Positions 26,065 to 35,200 of a stretch of 64,000 nucleotides of DNA are shown in pieces. Each line of letters opens with the position of its first letter. The first letter of the stretch is position 1. Both the position numbers and the translations under genes were made by a program. A model generated the notes under the pieces. It was not told the origin of the DNA, did not search any database, and was given only the letters and a program-made list of their open reading frames with translations. Origin of the DNA: Pseudaeromonas sharmana (GTDB taxonomy: Bacteria; Pseudomonadota; Gammaproteobacteria; Enterobacterales; Aeromonadaceae); contig NZ_JBHSAF010000014.1 in assembly GCF_042649925.1 (NCBI RefSeq), positions 744,001 to 808,000 on the forward strand, given 5' to 3'.

Positions 26065-26342
26065 GAAATGACCTGTATCTGACCAATGCGGACGGCCATT
26101 CTAGCCATTTCACAGCCGATTGACGAGGGGGCATACCTGCTGCCCCATTGCCCCGCGGTGACCGGCGTCAGTCGCGGCACACGCCGTGGCGCTTGGCCGG
26201 CGGCAGGGGCAGACGGCCGGCTCGGCAGGCTCGCCGTAGCCAGATTCCAGGCATCCGGCACCAGATGCCGCTTCAGCACACAGCGCCGCCACCGTCATCG
26301 CTTACAGCCAGCGCGGCTTGTAGCGCGTCTGGAAACCGCGGT

Positions 26343-26546
26343 TTACAACCACCATTCCTGGCACAATCCAAAGCGTTTGGCCGTCGCCAGGTCGATATCG
26401 ATGCGATCCTGACTCAGATAAACACCGTTCTCCAGACCGTCAGCCTCCAGATCCAGCTCATCACACAGTCGTTGCCATGAAGTGCAGTGCTCGCGAACAT
26501 AGCCAATCGGCAAAGCCAGACCAATATCCCGATCGTCGTACATCAT
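26343..26546 (-). CDS. Small acidic hypothetical protein
   Basis: 67 residues from the ATG at 26546, supported by GGAGG 5 nt upstream; a start 12 bp further up is also open. Acidic and soluble, beginning M-M-Y-D-D-R-D-I-G and ending in an aromatic cluster (Q-E-W-W-L). Two cysteines, no signal peptide. I do not recognise it. The strong ribosome-binding site and codon use like its neighbours argue that it is a real gene. It is divergent from ppiB. Confidence 0.6.
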   Translation of the reverse strand: MMYDDRDIGLALPIGYVREHCTSWQRLCDELDLEADGLENGVYLSQDRIDIDLATAKRFGLCQEWWL

Positions 26547-26701
26547 GATGACCTCCAAGGGTGTGTGGTCTGCTTAAAGTATAGGCCAGCAGCCGCTGTG
26601 ACCGGCACATTTGCCGCCGCGGGGTGGACAAGCGGCGCAGCTTTGCGCAGAATCGCCTCACTTCAAGCCCATCGGGCTGCTACTGCAACGAGGACCCACT
26701 G

Positions 26702-27193
26702 ATGATTACGCTGCATACCAACCATGGCGATATCCAAATCGAACTGTTCCATGACAAGGCACCGGTGACCTGTGCCAATTTCGAACAATACTGCCGCGAC
26801 GGCCACTACAACGGCACTCTGTTCCATCGCGTGATCAACGACTTCATGATTCAAGGTGGCGGCTATCTGCCCGGGTTTGTCGAAAAAGAGACCCGTGATG
26901 CCATCAAGAACGAAGCCAACAATGGCCTGTCCAACAAGGTGGGCACCCTGGCGATGGCCCGCACCAGCGATCCTCACTCAGCGACGGCTCAGTTCTTCAT
27001 CAATGTCGCCGACAACGACTATCTGGACCACAAGAACGAATCGATGCAAGGCTGGGGTTACTGCGTCTTTGGTGCCGTCAGTGGCGGTATGGATATCGTC
27101 AACAAGATCAAGCTGGTGAAGACCGGCCGTGCCGGCATGCACCGCGACGTCCCCAAAGAAGATGTGATCATCGAGCGTGTCACCGTCGCCTGA
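26702..27193 (+). CDS. ppiB: Peptidyl-prolyl cis-trans isomerase B (cyclophilin)
   Basis: 163 residues from the ATG at 26702 (GAGG upstream), the size of E. coli PpiB, and without a signal peptide, so cytoplasmic. Cyclophilin core: F-H-R-V-I-N-D-F-M-I-Q-G-G (catalytic Arg in F-H-R), then G-T-L-A-M-A-R-T-S-D-P-H-S-A-T-A-Q-F-F-I-N, and F-G-A-V-S-G-G-M-D. It speeds proline isomerisation in protein folding. lpxH follows after 59 bp with a hairpin between, an arrangement also seen next to cysS in related bacteria. Confidence 0.95.
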   Translation: MITLHTNHGDIQIELFHDKAPVTCANFEQYCRDGHYNGTLFHRVINDFMIQGGGYLPGFVEKETRDAIKNEANNGLSNKVGTLAMARTSDPHSATAQFFINVADNDYLDHKNESMQGWGYCVFGAVSGGMDIVNKIKLVKTGRAGMHRDVPKEDVIIERVTVA

Positions 27194-27203
27194 TCACTTT
27201 GCT

Positions 27204-27221
27204 GCCGGCCTGCAGGCCGGC
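27204..27221 (+). other. Intercistronic hairpin between ppiB and lpxH
   Basis: A 7-bp GC-only stem with a TGCA loop is followed by a T-rich but interrupted stretch. It may partly terminate transcription before lpxH. Confidence 0.4.
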
Positions 27222-27252
27222 ATTCTCTTGCCCTGCCATCGCCCTTCTAGCC

Positions 27253-28011
27253 ATGACCACGCTGTTTATTTCTGATCTGCATCTGAGCGAACACAGACCC
27301 GAGCTGACGGCGGCACTGCTGCGCTTCTTGCGTGAGCGGGCTGCACACGCTCAGGCGTTATACATACTGGGTGACCTATTCGAGTTCTGGATCGGTGACG
27401 ATGAAGGATCGGCGTTGCAACACACCATTGAACAGGCGTTGCAGACACTGCACCAGCAAGGCGTGGCACTCTATTACCAGCATGGCAACCGCGACTTCAT
27501 GTTAGGTAAATCCTTCGCACGTCGTGCCGGCATGACGCTTTTGCCGGCCATCCATGTCATCGAACTGGCCGGGCGTCGTTGTGTGCTGCTGCATGGTGAC
27601 GAACTCTGCACGCGCGATCTGGAGTATCAACGTTATCGACGCATCACCGGTTGGCGCTGGCTACAGTGGCTGTTTTTACGTCTGCCCTTGTCGCGCCGGC
27701 TGAACATCGCCGCCGGGATCCGACGTGGCAGTCGGCAGGGCAAACAGCAGAAACCCGCCGACTGGATGGACGTGGTCGACGATGATGTGACGTCACTGAT
27801 GCAGCGCACCCAGGCTGTCTGGATGATTCATGGCCATACCCATAAACCGGCACGACATGCCCTGCCATTTACGATGCCGGATCTGGCCGGCACAGCGCAA
27901 CCGGCCTGTCGCTTCGTCCTCGGCGACTGGGAGCAGGTCTTTACCTATCTTCGCATTGCAGGCGACGACGCCGAATTGATCACCGAGCCGGTCAGCGCAG
28001 ATCGGGTCTGA
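27253..28011 (+). CDS. lpxH: UDP-2,3-diacylglucosamine diphosphatase
   Basis: 252 residues from the ATG at 27253. All metallophosphatase motifs are present: S-D-L-H-L-S (8-13), G-D-L-F-E-F-W-I-G-D, G-N-R-D-F, H-G-D-E-L-C and the C-terminal H-G-H-T-H. It is a Mn-dependent enzyme at the inner face of the membrane, cleaving UDP-2,3-diacylglucosamine to lipid X in lipid A synthesis. The Shine-Dalgarno is poor, so it may depend on ppiB read-through. It converges with tyrR. Confidence 0.94.
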   Translation: MTTLFISDLHLSEHRPELTAALLRFLRERAAHAQALYILGDLFEFWIGDDEGSALQHTIEQALQTLHQQGVALYYQHGNRDFMLGKSFARRAGMTLLPAIHVIELAGRRCVLLHGDELCTRDLEYQRYRRITGWRWLQWLFLRLPLSRRLNIAAGIRRGSRQGKQQKPADWMDVVDDDVTSLMQRTQAVWMIHGHTHKPARHALPFTMPDLAGTAQPACRFVLGDWEQVFTYLRIAGDDAELITEPVSADRV

Positions 28012-28049
28012 CAGTCATAGGCGGTCCTGATTTGCGTCCGCCCTCGCCG

Positions 28050-29627
28050 TTAATTTTGTTCATCCTCGCTACGCCGACCCAGGCCATACTCGCGCAACTT
28101 GTTAGCCACCGCGGTATGGCTAATGCCCAGCCGCTTGGCAAGTTGTCGACTGGATGGATAGAGGGGATAAAGCCGCTCGAGCATGGCGCGTTCAAAACGC
28201 TTGCTCGCCTCCAGCAGTGAACCTTCAAACCACTGCTCCTCGACCGTGGCACCGGCGTCCAGCTGCGGCAAGCGCAGATCCGCAGGCTCGAGCTGTTCCC
28301 GCTCCAGCAACGTCAGCCCCTGATAGAGTGCATTGTGCAACTGGCGCACGTTGCCACTCCAGGCATAACCGAGCAGAAAATCATTGAACTGACGGGAAAA
28401 CCGTGGCCGGCTGCGCTGTAACTCATCACAGATACGACCGACAAACAGCTGGGCAAGCGGCAAGATATCCTCGCGCCGCTGACGCAAGGGCGGCATCGTC
28501 AGTTGCAGCACGCTCAGGCGATAAAACAGATCCTCGCGAAACATCCCCTGTCGAACCCGCGCCTCCAGCGACTGTCGTGTCGTCGACAAGATGCGAATAT
28601 CGACCCGAACCTCATCGGTCTGGCCGACGCGATGAAAACGGCCATCCTGCAGAACCCGCAACAGCTTGCTCTGTAACAGCGGTGACATCTCGGCCACCTC
28701 ATCCAGCAAAAACGATCCCCCGCTGGCCTGCTCCAGCAAACCGGTCTTGCCCGGCCACTCGGGGCCGAACGCTCCGGGCGCCGAACCAAACAGTTCGTGC
28801 TCGGCCACCTCATCGGGCAAGGCCGCACAGTTCAGCGTAATCAGCGGCCCCGTGCTGCGCAGGCTACCAAAATGACAGGCCCGGGCCAGCATCTCCTTGC
28901 CGCTGCCGGTCTCGCCTTGAATCAGCAATGGCAGGTCCTGACCAGCCATCCGTCTGGCCTGATGCAACAGCGCCTGCATGACCGGACTCTGGATACTGAA
29001 CGCGTCAAAGCGGCCCTCATCCAGCCCCTGTAACAGGTTGTAATGCTGCCCGACCCGACGCGCCGATTTTAGCACCACCAGCGCGCCAGCCAGCGTCATT
29101 GCACTGTCAACGCCCTCCACCTCGGGAATGCGCACCGGAAGGATGTCGGCAAGATACTCTTCGCCGGCGAATGCCAGCTTGCACGTCTCTGCCTGGCGAG
29201 CGCCTTCACTCAACCAGGGCAAAAAGGCAAAGCCCTTGAGCAATGAACTGATCGGCAACCCTTGCACATCCGCCAACTGCAATCGCAGGATATTCAGCAC
29301 GGCATCGTTGGCCTGACGCAGACGACCGCGGCTGTCGACGGTAAAAATCAGATCCGGTAGGGCTTTCATCAAGGCACGGACTTCCTGATGCTCACGCTCC
29401 GACGGCATAAACGGCACGGTACGCACATCGTGGATGCCGCGAATGCGCCGAATGCCCGGCATCAGCTGCTGCAACCGCTCAAATCCCAGCTCGGGAAAAT
29501 GCAGGTAGATAAAACCACCCGCCTCATCGAGCTCAATACCCCGCAAGTCGATCGCCTGCTCTTCCAGCTGCGTCAACAACTCGCGGGTCAAGCCGATCCG
29601 ATCCTCACAATTGACCTGTAAGCGCAT
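28050..29627 (-). CDS. tyrR: Transcriptional regulator TyrR
   Basis: 525 residues from the ATG at 29627 (GGAGG about 12 nt upstream). N-terminal ACT-like domain (1-70, M-R-L-Q-V-N-C-E-D-R-I-G-L-T-R-E-L-L), PAS domain (about 75-190), AAA+ ATPase domain with Walker A G-E-T-G-S-G-K-E, and a C-terminal helix-turn-helix (S-R-Q-L-A-K-R-L-G-I-S-H-T-A-V-A-N-K). The sigma-54-contact motif GAFTGA is absent, as expected for TyrR. It senses aromatic amino acids and controls their synthesis and transport. cutC ends 7 bp upstream, so the two are co-transcribed. Confidence 0.94.
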   Translation of the reverse strand: MRLQVNCEDRIGLTRELLTQLEEQAIDLRGIELDEAGGFIYLHFPELGFERLQQLMPGIRRIRGIHDVRTVPFMPSEREHQEVRALMKALPDLIFTVDSRGRLRQANDAVLNILRLQLADVQGLPISSLLKGFAFLPWLSEGARQAETCKLAFAGEEYLADILPVRIPEVEGVDSAMTLAGALVVLKSARRVGQHYNLLQGLDEGRFDAFSIQSPVMQALLHQARRMAGQDLPLLIQGETGSGKEMLARACHFGSLRSTGPLITLNCAALPDEVAEHELFGSAPGAFGPEWPGKTGLLEQASGGSFLLDEVAEMSPLLQSKLLRVLQDGRFHRVGQTDEVRVDIRILSTTRQSLEARVRQGMFREDLFYRLSVLQLTMPPLRQRREDILPLAQLFVGRICDELQRSRPRFSRQFNDFLLGYAWSGNVRQLHNALYQGLTLLEREQLEPADLRLPQLDAGATVEEQWFEGSLLEASKRFERAMLERLYPLYPSSRQLAKRLGISHTAVANKLREYGLGRRSEDEQN

Positions 29628-29634
29628 GTTCGCT

Positions 29635-30294
29635 TTACCCCTCCGTGTTGAAAGCTGCCGATGACCCGGTGACCTGGCCGACAATCCGGCTTCCGTGTAA
29701 TTCCCGAGCACCGGTGGCGCGGGCAACGGCGTCCAGATTATCACGGTTAATGCCGCCACCCGGCAGGATGATCAGCCGGTCAGCGGCATAGGCGATCAGC
29801 GCGCGCAGGTGTTCAAGGTTGTCGGGGGCCGAACCGGGACCGCCTCGCGTTAAGATCCGGGAGACACCGGCCGCCGCCAGCCAATCGATAGCAGCAAACT
29901 GCTCTTCACGCGGCAGTGCATCGAAGGCCATGTGAAAGGTCACCGCCATCCCGGCCGTCTGGCTCAGCAGTTGTGTCATCACAGCCATATCGAGGTGCCC
30001 TTCGGCATCCAGGGCTCCGAGGACCACGCCCTCAAAGCCCAGCTCGCGGCAATAGGCAATGTCGTAACATTGGATGGCGACTTCATCGGCACTGTAGTGA
30101 AACGACCCGCCACGCGGACGAATGATGACATGGATGGGCAGCGACAGCGCCGCACGAGTCATCTGCAGTGTGCCCGGCCCGGGCGTGGTTCCGCCGTCTG
30201 CCAGGTTGTCACACAGTTCGATACGCTCGGCCCCGGCGGCTGCGGCCTGCAGCGCCTCACGATAACTGCCGACGCAGACTTCACGGATCAACAT
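29635..30294 (-). CDS. cutC: CutC family protein
   Basis: 219 residues from the ATG at 30294; E. coli CutC has 248. TIM-barrel family with E-V-C-V-G-S-Y at the start, A-G-A-E-R-I-E-L-C-D-N-L-A-D-G-G-T-T-P, I-I-R-P-R-G-G-x-F-x-Y, V-T-F-H-M-A-F-D and G-G-G-I-N. Linked by name to copper homeostasis in E. coli, though a direct biochemical role is unproven. It lies between the exporter gene (32 bp upstream) and tyrR (7 bp downstream), forming a leftward three-gene unit. Confidence 0.92.
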   Translation of the reverse strand: MLIREVCVGSYREALQAAAAGAERIELCDNLADGGTTPGPGTLQMTRAALSLPIHVIIRPRGGSFHYSADEVAIQCYDIAYCRELGFEGVVLGALDAEGHLDMAVMTQLLSQTAGMAVTFHMAFDALPREEQFAAIDWLAAAGVSRILTRGGPGSAPDNLEHLRALIAYAADRLIILPGGGINRDNLDAVARATGARELHGSRIVGQVTGSSAAFNTEG

Positions 30295-30326
30295 CGCTGT
30301 CGGCTCCTTGGGGGTACGACACATGC

Positions 30327-31238
30327 TCAGGTGGCACTGGCCAACGTCTGTGCTCGCGCACGGCGTTGTCGCGGTTTTTGACTGATGATGACGCCCAGCA
30401 GTACGACACCGCTTGCCAACAATTGCAGCAGTGTCATTCGTTCCCCCAGCCACCAGTAAGCCAGGAACAGGGTGAATACCGGTATCAGGTTGCTGAAGGC
30501 GCTGGCCTGTGTCACCGGCAAACGGGTGATCGCCCAGTTATTCAGCAAGTAGGCCCCCAGCGTCACGCAAGCGCCCAGATAGAGCAGACTGCACCACTGC
30601 GTCACCCCCACCACGGATGGCAGCGGCTCCAGCAGGGCCAATGGCGCAAAGAACACCACGCCGGTGAAGGCCTGCAATGCCGTCAGAAACAGTGGGCTGT
30701 AACGTGCCGACAGATGTTTGAGGGCAATAACATAACCGGAGGCACAGAGCATGGCACCAAACTCGAGCAGATTGCCGAGCCAGGCGCAAGGCGCCGCCGC
30801 GGTCCGTTCTCCGCTCAGGGTCAACACGACCACGCCGAGGATAGCGATCAAAAATCCGCTCAGCTGTCGCCGGCTGATGCGCTCCCCCAGGAACAGGAAG
30901 GCCGTGATCGACACCAGCAACGGCAAGGTGGCGGTGATCATGCCCGCCTGTCCGGCACTGGTGTAATTCAGGGCATGGGCTTCAAACAAAAAATAGAGAC
31001 AGGGTTCCGCCAACCCCATGGCAATAAACCAGCGCCAGTCACCTGCGCGGTAGCCGATGTTGCGCCAAAAAGGCCACAGCATCAGAAAACAGGCGCTGGC
31101 CACCAACATGCGGCCAAAGATCACCTGACCTGGCCCCCAGACCGCCAACAGATTTTTCAATACGATAAAGGCGCTCGACCACAACAACATGGCCAACACC
31201 AAGGCCAGCATCGGCAGCCCGGTTCCTTTTGACGACAT
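30327..31238 (-). CDS. DMT superfamily (EamA) transporter
   Basis: 303 residues from the ATG at 31238. Ten predicted membrane helices arranged as two EamA repeats: the first has A-M-L-L-W-S-S-A-F near residue 20, the second G-A-M-L-C-A-S-G-Y-V near 160, and a basic C-terminus (K-P-R-Q-R-R-A-R). Family members export amino acids, metabolites or toxins; the substrate is not deducible. It heads the leftward unit with cutC and tyrR and is divergent from rnfA. Confidence 0.86.
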   Translation of the reverse strand: MSSKGTGLPMLALVLAMLLWSSAFIVLKNLLAVWGPGQVIFGRMLVASACFLMLWPFWRNIGYRAGDWRWFIAMGLAEPCLYFLFEAHALNYTSAGQAGMITATLPLLVSITAFLFLGERISRRQLSGFLIAILGVVVLTLSGERTAAAPCAWLGNLLEFGAMLCASGYVIALKHLSARYSPLFLTALQAFTGVVFFAPLALLEPLPSVVGVTQWCSLLYLGACVTLGAYLLNNWAITRLPVTQASAFSNLIPVFTLFLAYWWLGERMTLLQLLASGVVLLGVIISQKPRQRRARAQTLASAT

Positions 31239-31460
31239 ATGCTCTCTCTTTATCACTCATCGGGCCTGCGACCCGCCAGGGTTCGGCAGAATGTCAGTGA
31301 TTCCTGCTACCGGCATCACTCCGCTGGAGCAGTCTACCCTGCAGTTCCTGTTGCCACCAGCCAGGCCAGTGTCAGGGCTTATACATATGTATTTTTTGGG
31401 GTTGAGCTAGCCGAAGTGAGAGCCGATAATGGCGCACCTTCTGCAGCCGTGTTTCGGACG

Positions 31461-32042
31461 ATGAAAGAGTATCTGCTACTGCTGATCAGTACTGTGCTGG
31501 TGAATAATTTTGTGCTGGTGAAGTTTCTCGGCCTCTGTCCCTTCATGGGCGTGTCAAAGAAACTGGAACCGGCCGTTGGCATGGGCCTGGCCACAACCTT
31601 TGTATTGACCCTGACCTCTGCGATGGCGTATCTGGTCGATCATGGTCTGCTGATTCCGCTGGATGTGCCCTATCTCAGAACCATGGCGTTCATCCTCGTC
31701 ATCGCCGTCGTCGTGCAGTTCACCGAGATGGTGGTGCACAAGACCAGCCCGGACTTATACCGTCTGCTGGGGATCTATCTGCCGTTGATCACCACCAACT
31801 GCATCGTATTGGGGCTGGCGCTGCTGAATGTTACCGCTGGTCATGACTTCTTGCAGAGTGTGATTTACGGTCTCGGCGCCGGCCTGGGTTTTAGCCTGGT
31901 GTTGTCGCTGTTCGCCTCAATGCGTGAACGACTCGCCGCGGCCGATGTTCCTCTGCCATTTCGCGGCATCGCCATCGCCATGATCACCGCCGGCCTGATG
32001 TCGCTGGCGTTTATGGGCTTTACCGGACTGATTAGATCCTGA
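31461..32042 (+). CDS. rnfA: Rnf electron transport complex subunit A
   Basis: 193 residues with six membrane helices and typical RnfA/RsxA sequence (M-K-E-Y-L-L-L-L-I-S-T-V-L-V-N-N-F-V-L-V-K). It carries the conserved G-L-C-P-F and T-T-N-C cysteines that hold a [2Fe-2S] cluster in the membrane. The reading frame is open far upstream, but homologous sequence begins at 31461. First gene of rnfABCDGE-nth; the complex passes electrons between NADH and ferredoxin with ion movement, and in E. coli resets oxidised SoxR. Confidence 0.96.
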   Translation: MKEYLLLLISTVLVNNFVLVKFLGLCPFMGVSKKLEPAVGMGLATTFVLTLTSAMAYLVDHGLLIPLDVPYLRTMAFILVIAVVVQFTEMVVHKTSPDLYRLLGIYLPLITTNCIVLGLALLNVTAGHDFLQSVIYGLGAGLGFSLVLSLFASMRERLAAADVPLPFRGIAIAMITAGLMSLAFMGFTGLIRS

Positions 32043-32044
32043 AC

Positions 32045-32596
32045 ATGAGTCATCTTCTTGTTGTGATTGCCGTCTTCGCCGCGCTGGCGTTGATCTTCGG
32101 CCTGCTACTGGGTTATGCCGCAGTGCGTTTTCGTGTCGACGCCGATCCTGTGGTCGAAAAACTCGATGCCCTGCTACCACAGACCCAATGTGGCCAATGT
32201 GGCTACCCCGGCTGTCGCCCTTACGCCGAAGCCATAGCCAACGGAGACAGCATCAATAAATGCGTACCGGGTGGCGATCAGACCATCAAGCGTATCGCCG
32301 ATTTGATGGGTGTCGAGGTCCCCACTGAGGGTCCGGCCATCGCGCCCGTGAAGAAAGTGGCATTCATCCATGAGGATCAGTGCATCGGTTGCACCAAGTG
32401 CATTCAGGCCTGCCCGGTGGATGCGATTGTCGGCGCCGCCAAAATGATGCACACAGTGTTGCGTGACGAGTGTACCGGTTGCGATCTGTGCGTCGATCCC
32501 TGTCCGACCGACTGCATCGAAATGATAGCGTTGCCACCGACCCCGGAAACCTGGAATTGGGATCTGGAAACCATTCCGGTGAGGATTATTAAATGA
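32045..32596 (+). CDS. rnfB: Rnf complex subunit B, Fe-S protein
   Basis: 183 residues. N-terminal membrane anchor (about 5-25), then the Fe-S domain C-G-Q-C-G-Y-P-G-C-R near 52-61. Two [4Fe-4S] ferredoxin motifs follow: C-I-G-C-T-K-C-I-Q-A-C-P near 113 and C-T-G-C-D-L-C-V-D-P-C-P near 143. It is the electron entry/exit subunit on the cytoplasmic face. It starts 2 bp after rnfA and overlaps rnfC by 4 bp. Confidence 0.96.
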   Translation: MSHLLVVIAVFAALALIFGLLLGYAAVRFRVDADPVVEKLDALLPQTQCGQCGYPGCRPYAEAIANGDSINKCVPGGDQTIKRIADLMGVEVPTEGPAIAPVKKVAFIHEDQCIGCTKCIQACPVDAIVGAAKMMHTVLRDECTGCDLCVDPCPTDCIEMIALPPTPETWNWDLETIPVRIIK

Positions 32597-35194
32597 GCCT
32601 GAGTCGCGTGATGGACAAGATCCTCAAAGGGCACTTGTGGGACTTCCACGGCGGCATTCATCCTGCCGAGCACAAGCTGGAGTCCAGCCGCACCCCGCTG
32701 GTAGAGGTGCCTTTGCCACCGTTGATGGTGCTGCCATTAAAACAGCATATCGGCTCCAGCGCCGAGGTGATTGTCCGCGTCGGAGAGCGGGTGTTAACCG
32801 GGCAGCCCCTGACGCGCCCGGAGTCCAGGATGCAAGTGCCCATCCATGCGCCAACCTCGGGCATCATTCAGAGTATCGAGCCGCACACAGTGGCGCATCC
32901 CTCCGGGCTGAGCGAGCCCTGTATTCACCTTCTCCCGGACGGTCTCGACGAGTGGCGGGAGCGTGAACCGCTGCCTGACTACCGGCAGTGCACGCCGGTC
33001 GAGTTGGTCAGACGAATTCACGAATCCGGCATCGCCGGGCTCGGCGGTGCCGGATTTCCCACCGACGTCAAACTGGCCACCGGCCGTGAAAAAGTCGAAA
33101 TTTTGATCATCAACGGTGCCGAATGCGAGCCCTATATCAGCTGCGATGACCGCTTGATGCAAGAAGAAGCCGTACGGATTGCCGAGGGCATTGAGGTACT
33201 GCGCCATATTCTGAAACCACGGCTGGTGCTGATCGCCATTGAAGACAACAAGCCTGAAGCGATCGCCGCCATGCGGCATGTTGTCGATGGGGACAGCGTG
33301 CAAGTTCGAGAGATCCCGACCAAATACCCCTCTGGTGCAGGGCGTCAACTGATTGAAATTCTGACTGGACGCCAGGTGCCTTCCGGCAAACGCTCATTAT
33401 CGCTGGGCGTCATCATGCTCAACGTCGGCACCGTGTTTGCGGTGCGCCAGGCCGTGTTGGAGGACGAGCCGTTGATCCGCCGCGTCGTCACCCTGACCGG
33501 CGAGCGCTTCGGCAAGCCCGGCAATGCCTGGGTGCGCATCGGCACCTCGGTGCGTTGGCTGCTCGGTCAATTCGATCTCAAGCCCGAACCACGACAGCGC
33601 ATCATCATGGGAGGGCCCATGATGGGCTTTACCCTGCCCCACGCCGATGTGCCGGTCGTGAAAATTAGCAACTGCCTGATGGCACCGAGTGAACAGGAGC
33701 TCCCCCCGGCGGAAGAGGAGCGCAGCTGTATCCGCTGCGGCCAATGCGCCGATGCCTGTCCGGTCAGCCTGCTGCCACAGCAGCTCTACTGGTACAGCAA
33801 GGCCGCCGATCACGACAAGACGCGTGCGTTCAATATTGATGACTGCATCGAATGCGGTGCCTGCGCCTGGGTCTGCCCCAGCAATATTCCACTGGTGCAG
33901 TACTACCGTGAAGAAAAAGCCGAGCTCTACCGCCTTGATCTGGAGGCTGAGCAGGCTGAGCGCGCCCGTCAGCGTTTTGAGGCCAAAAAGCAGCGCCTGG
34001 AAAATGAACGCCAGGAGCGTGAAGCGCGACATCTGCAAGCCAGTGCTGCGCGCCGCGAACAGATGATGCACCAGTCCGGTGGTGAGGATCCGGTCGCCGC
34101 TGCGCTTGCACGTGTCAAAGCACGCCAGGCTGAACTGGCGAAGAACTCCCCTGCCACCTCGGACACCGCTGCGTCATCAGCTGAAGAGCTGGCCGCACAA
34201 CGCGCCGCGCGGAAACAACAAGCGCTGCAAGCTCGGGCAGAACGTGCCGGCACCCCGGATTTGTCCTCAACTTCTGCTGAGCCCCCAGCGCCCACCCCGG
34301 ACCTGCGGCAGGCTGCCGTTGCCGCCGCCATTGCTCGCGCCAAGGCGCGCAAGGCCGCCGAGGCCACACCACCCGTTGCTACAGACGCCGCAACGCCAGC
34401 GACGCCGGCACAGCCGATAGCCGCACCCGCTGCAGAGGCAGCNNNNNNNNNNNNNNNNNNNNNNNNNNNNNNNNNNNNNNNNNNNNNNNNNNNNNNNNNN
34501 NNNNNNNNNNNNNNNNNNNNNNNNNNNNNNNNNNNNNCCGATAGCCGCGCCCGCAGCGGAGACAGCGGCCAGCGAGGATCCGCGCAAAGCCGCCGTTGCC
34601 GCCGCCATTGCTCGCGCCAAGGCGCGCAAGGTCGCCGAAGCCACGCCACCCATGGCTTCAGAAACCGTAACGCCAGCGGCGCCGGCGCAGCCGATAGCCG
34701 CGCCCGCAGCGGAGACAGCGGCGCCGGCGCAGCCGATAGCCGCGCCCGCAGCGGAGACAGCGGCCAGCGAGGATCCGCGCAAAGCCGCCGTNNNNNNNNN
34801 NNNNNNNNNNNNNNNNNNNNNNNNNNNNNNNNNNNNNNNNNNNNNNNNNNNNNNNNNNNNNNNNNNNNNNNNNCCGGCGCAGCCGATAGCCGCGGCTGCA
34901 GCGGAGGCAGCGGCCAGCGAGGATCCGCGTAAAGCCGCCGTTGCCGCCGCCATTGCCCGCGCCAAGGCACGCAAGGCCGCCGAGGCCACGCCACCCATGG
35001 CTACAGAAACCGTAACGCCAGCGGCGCCAGCGCAGCCGATAGCCGCGGCTGCAGCGGAGGCAGCGGCCAGCGAGGATCCGCGTAAAGCCGCCGTCGCCGC
35101 CGCCATTGCCCGCGCCAAGGCACGCAAGGCGCAACAAGACCCTTTATCCTCGGCCAGCCCCGCTGCCGGCTTGACCACCAAGAGTGAGGAGTAA
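32593..35194 (+). CDS. rnfC: Rnf complex subunit C with long Ala-rich repeat tail (contains assembly gaps)
   Basis: About 866 residues, against about 740 in E. coli RsxC. The NADH/FMN-binding part (about 130-360) has G-I-A-G-L-G-G-A-G-F-P. Two [4Fe-4S] motifs follow: C-I-R-C-G-Q-C-A-D-A-C-P near 379 and C-I-E-C-G-A-C-A-W-V-C-P near 418. After a K/E/R-rich helix comes a tail of 49-51-residue repeats (R-K-A-A-V-A-A-A-I-A-R-A-K-A-R-K plus an A/P/T linker). Two N-runs interrupt the tail. The reading frame before and after the first differs by one base, but repeat sequence continues to the stop at 35194, so this is a gap-size artefact, not a pseudogene. Confidence 0.93.
34443..34537. other. Assembly gap (95 N) inside rnfC repeats
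   Basis: Unknown sequence. To keep the rnfC frame the true length must differ from 95 (94 or 97, or a whole number of further codons or repeat units). Confidence 0.95.
34792..34873. other. Assembly gap (82 N) inside rnfC repeats
   Basis: Unknown sequence between near-identical repeat copies. The stated size keeps the reading frame, but the true copy number remains open. Confidence 0.95.
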
Positions 35195-35200
35195 CAGCGC

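Larger units (their letters stand above)
34297..35132 (+). repeat. rnfC: Tandem coding repeats in rnfC
   Basis: At least five full or partial copies of a 147-153-bp unit. The GAGGATCCGCG landmark recurs at 34574, 34769, 34919 and 35072. One unit carries an extra internal duplication of 48 bp (Ala-Pro-Gln-Pro-Ile linker), giving a 195-bp step. Copies differ by few bases, which explains the two assembly gaps. Confidence 0.88.

Noticed and set aside
34297..35132. Regular repeats considered as a CRISPR array
   Set aside because: The units are contiguous, in frame and coding, with no unique spacers and no cas genes.
32593..35194. rnfC as a frameshifted pseudogene
   Set aside because: The frame change coincides exactly with an N-run of arbitrary length, and coding repeats continue to a normal stop just before rnfD.
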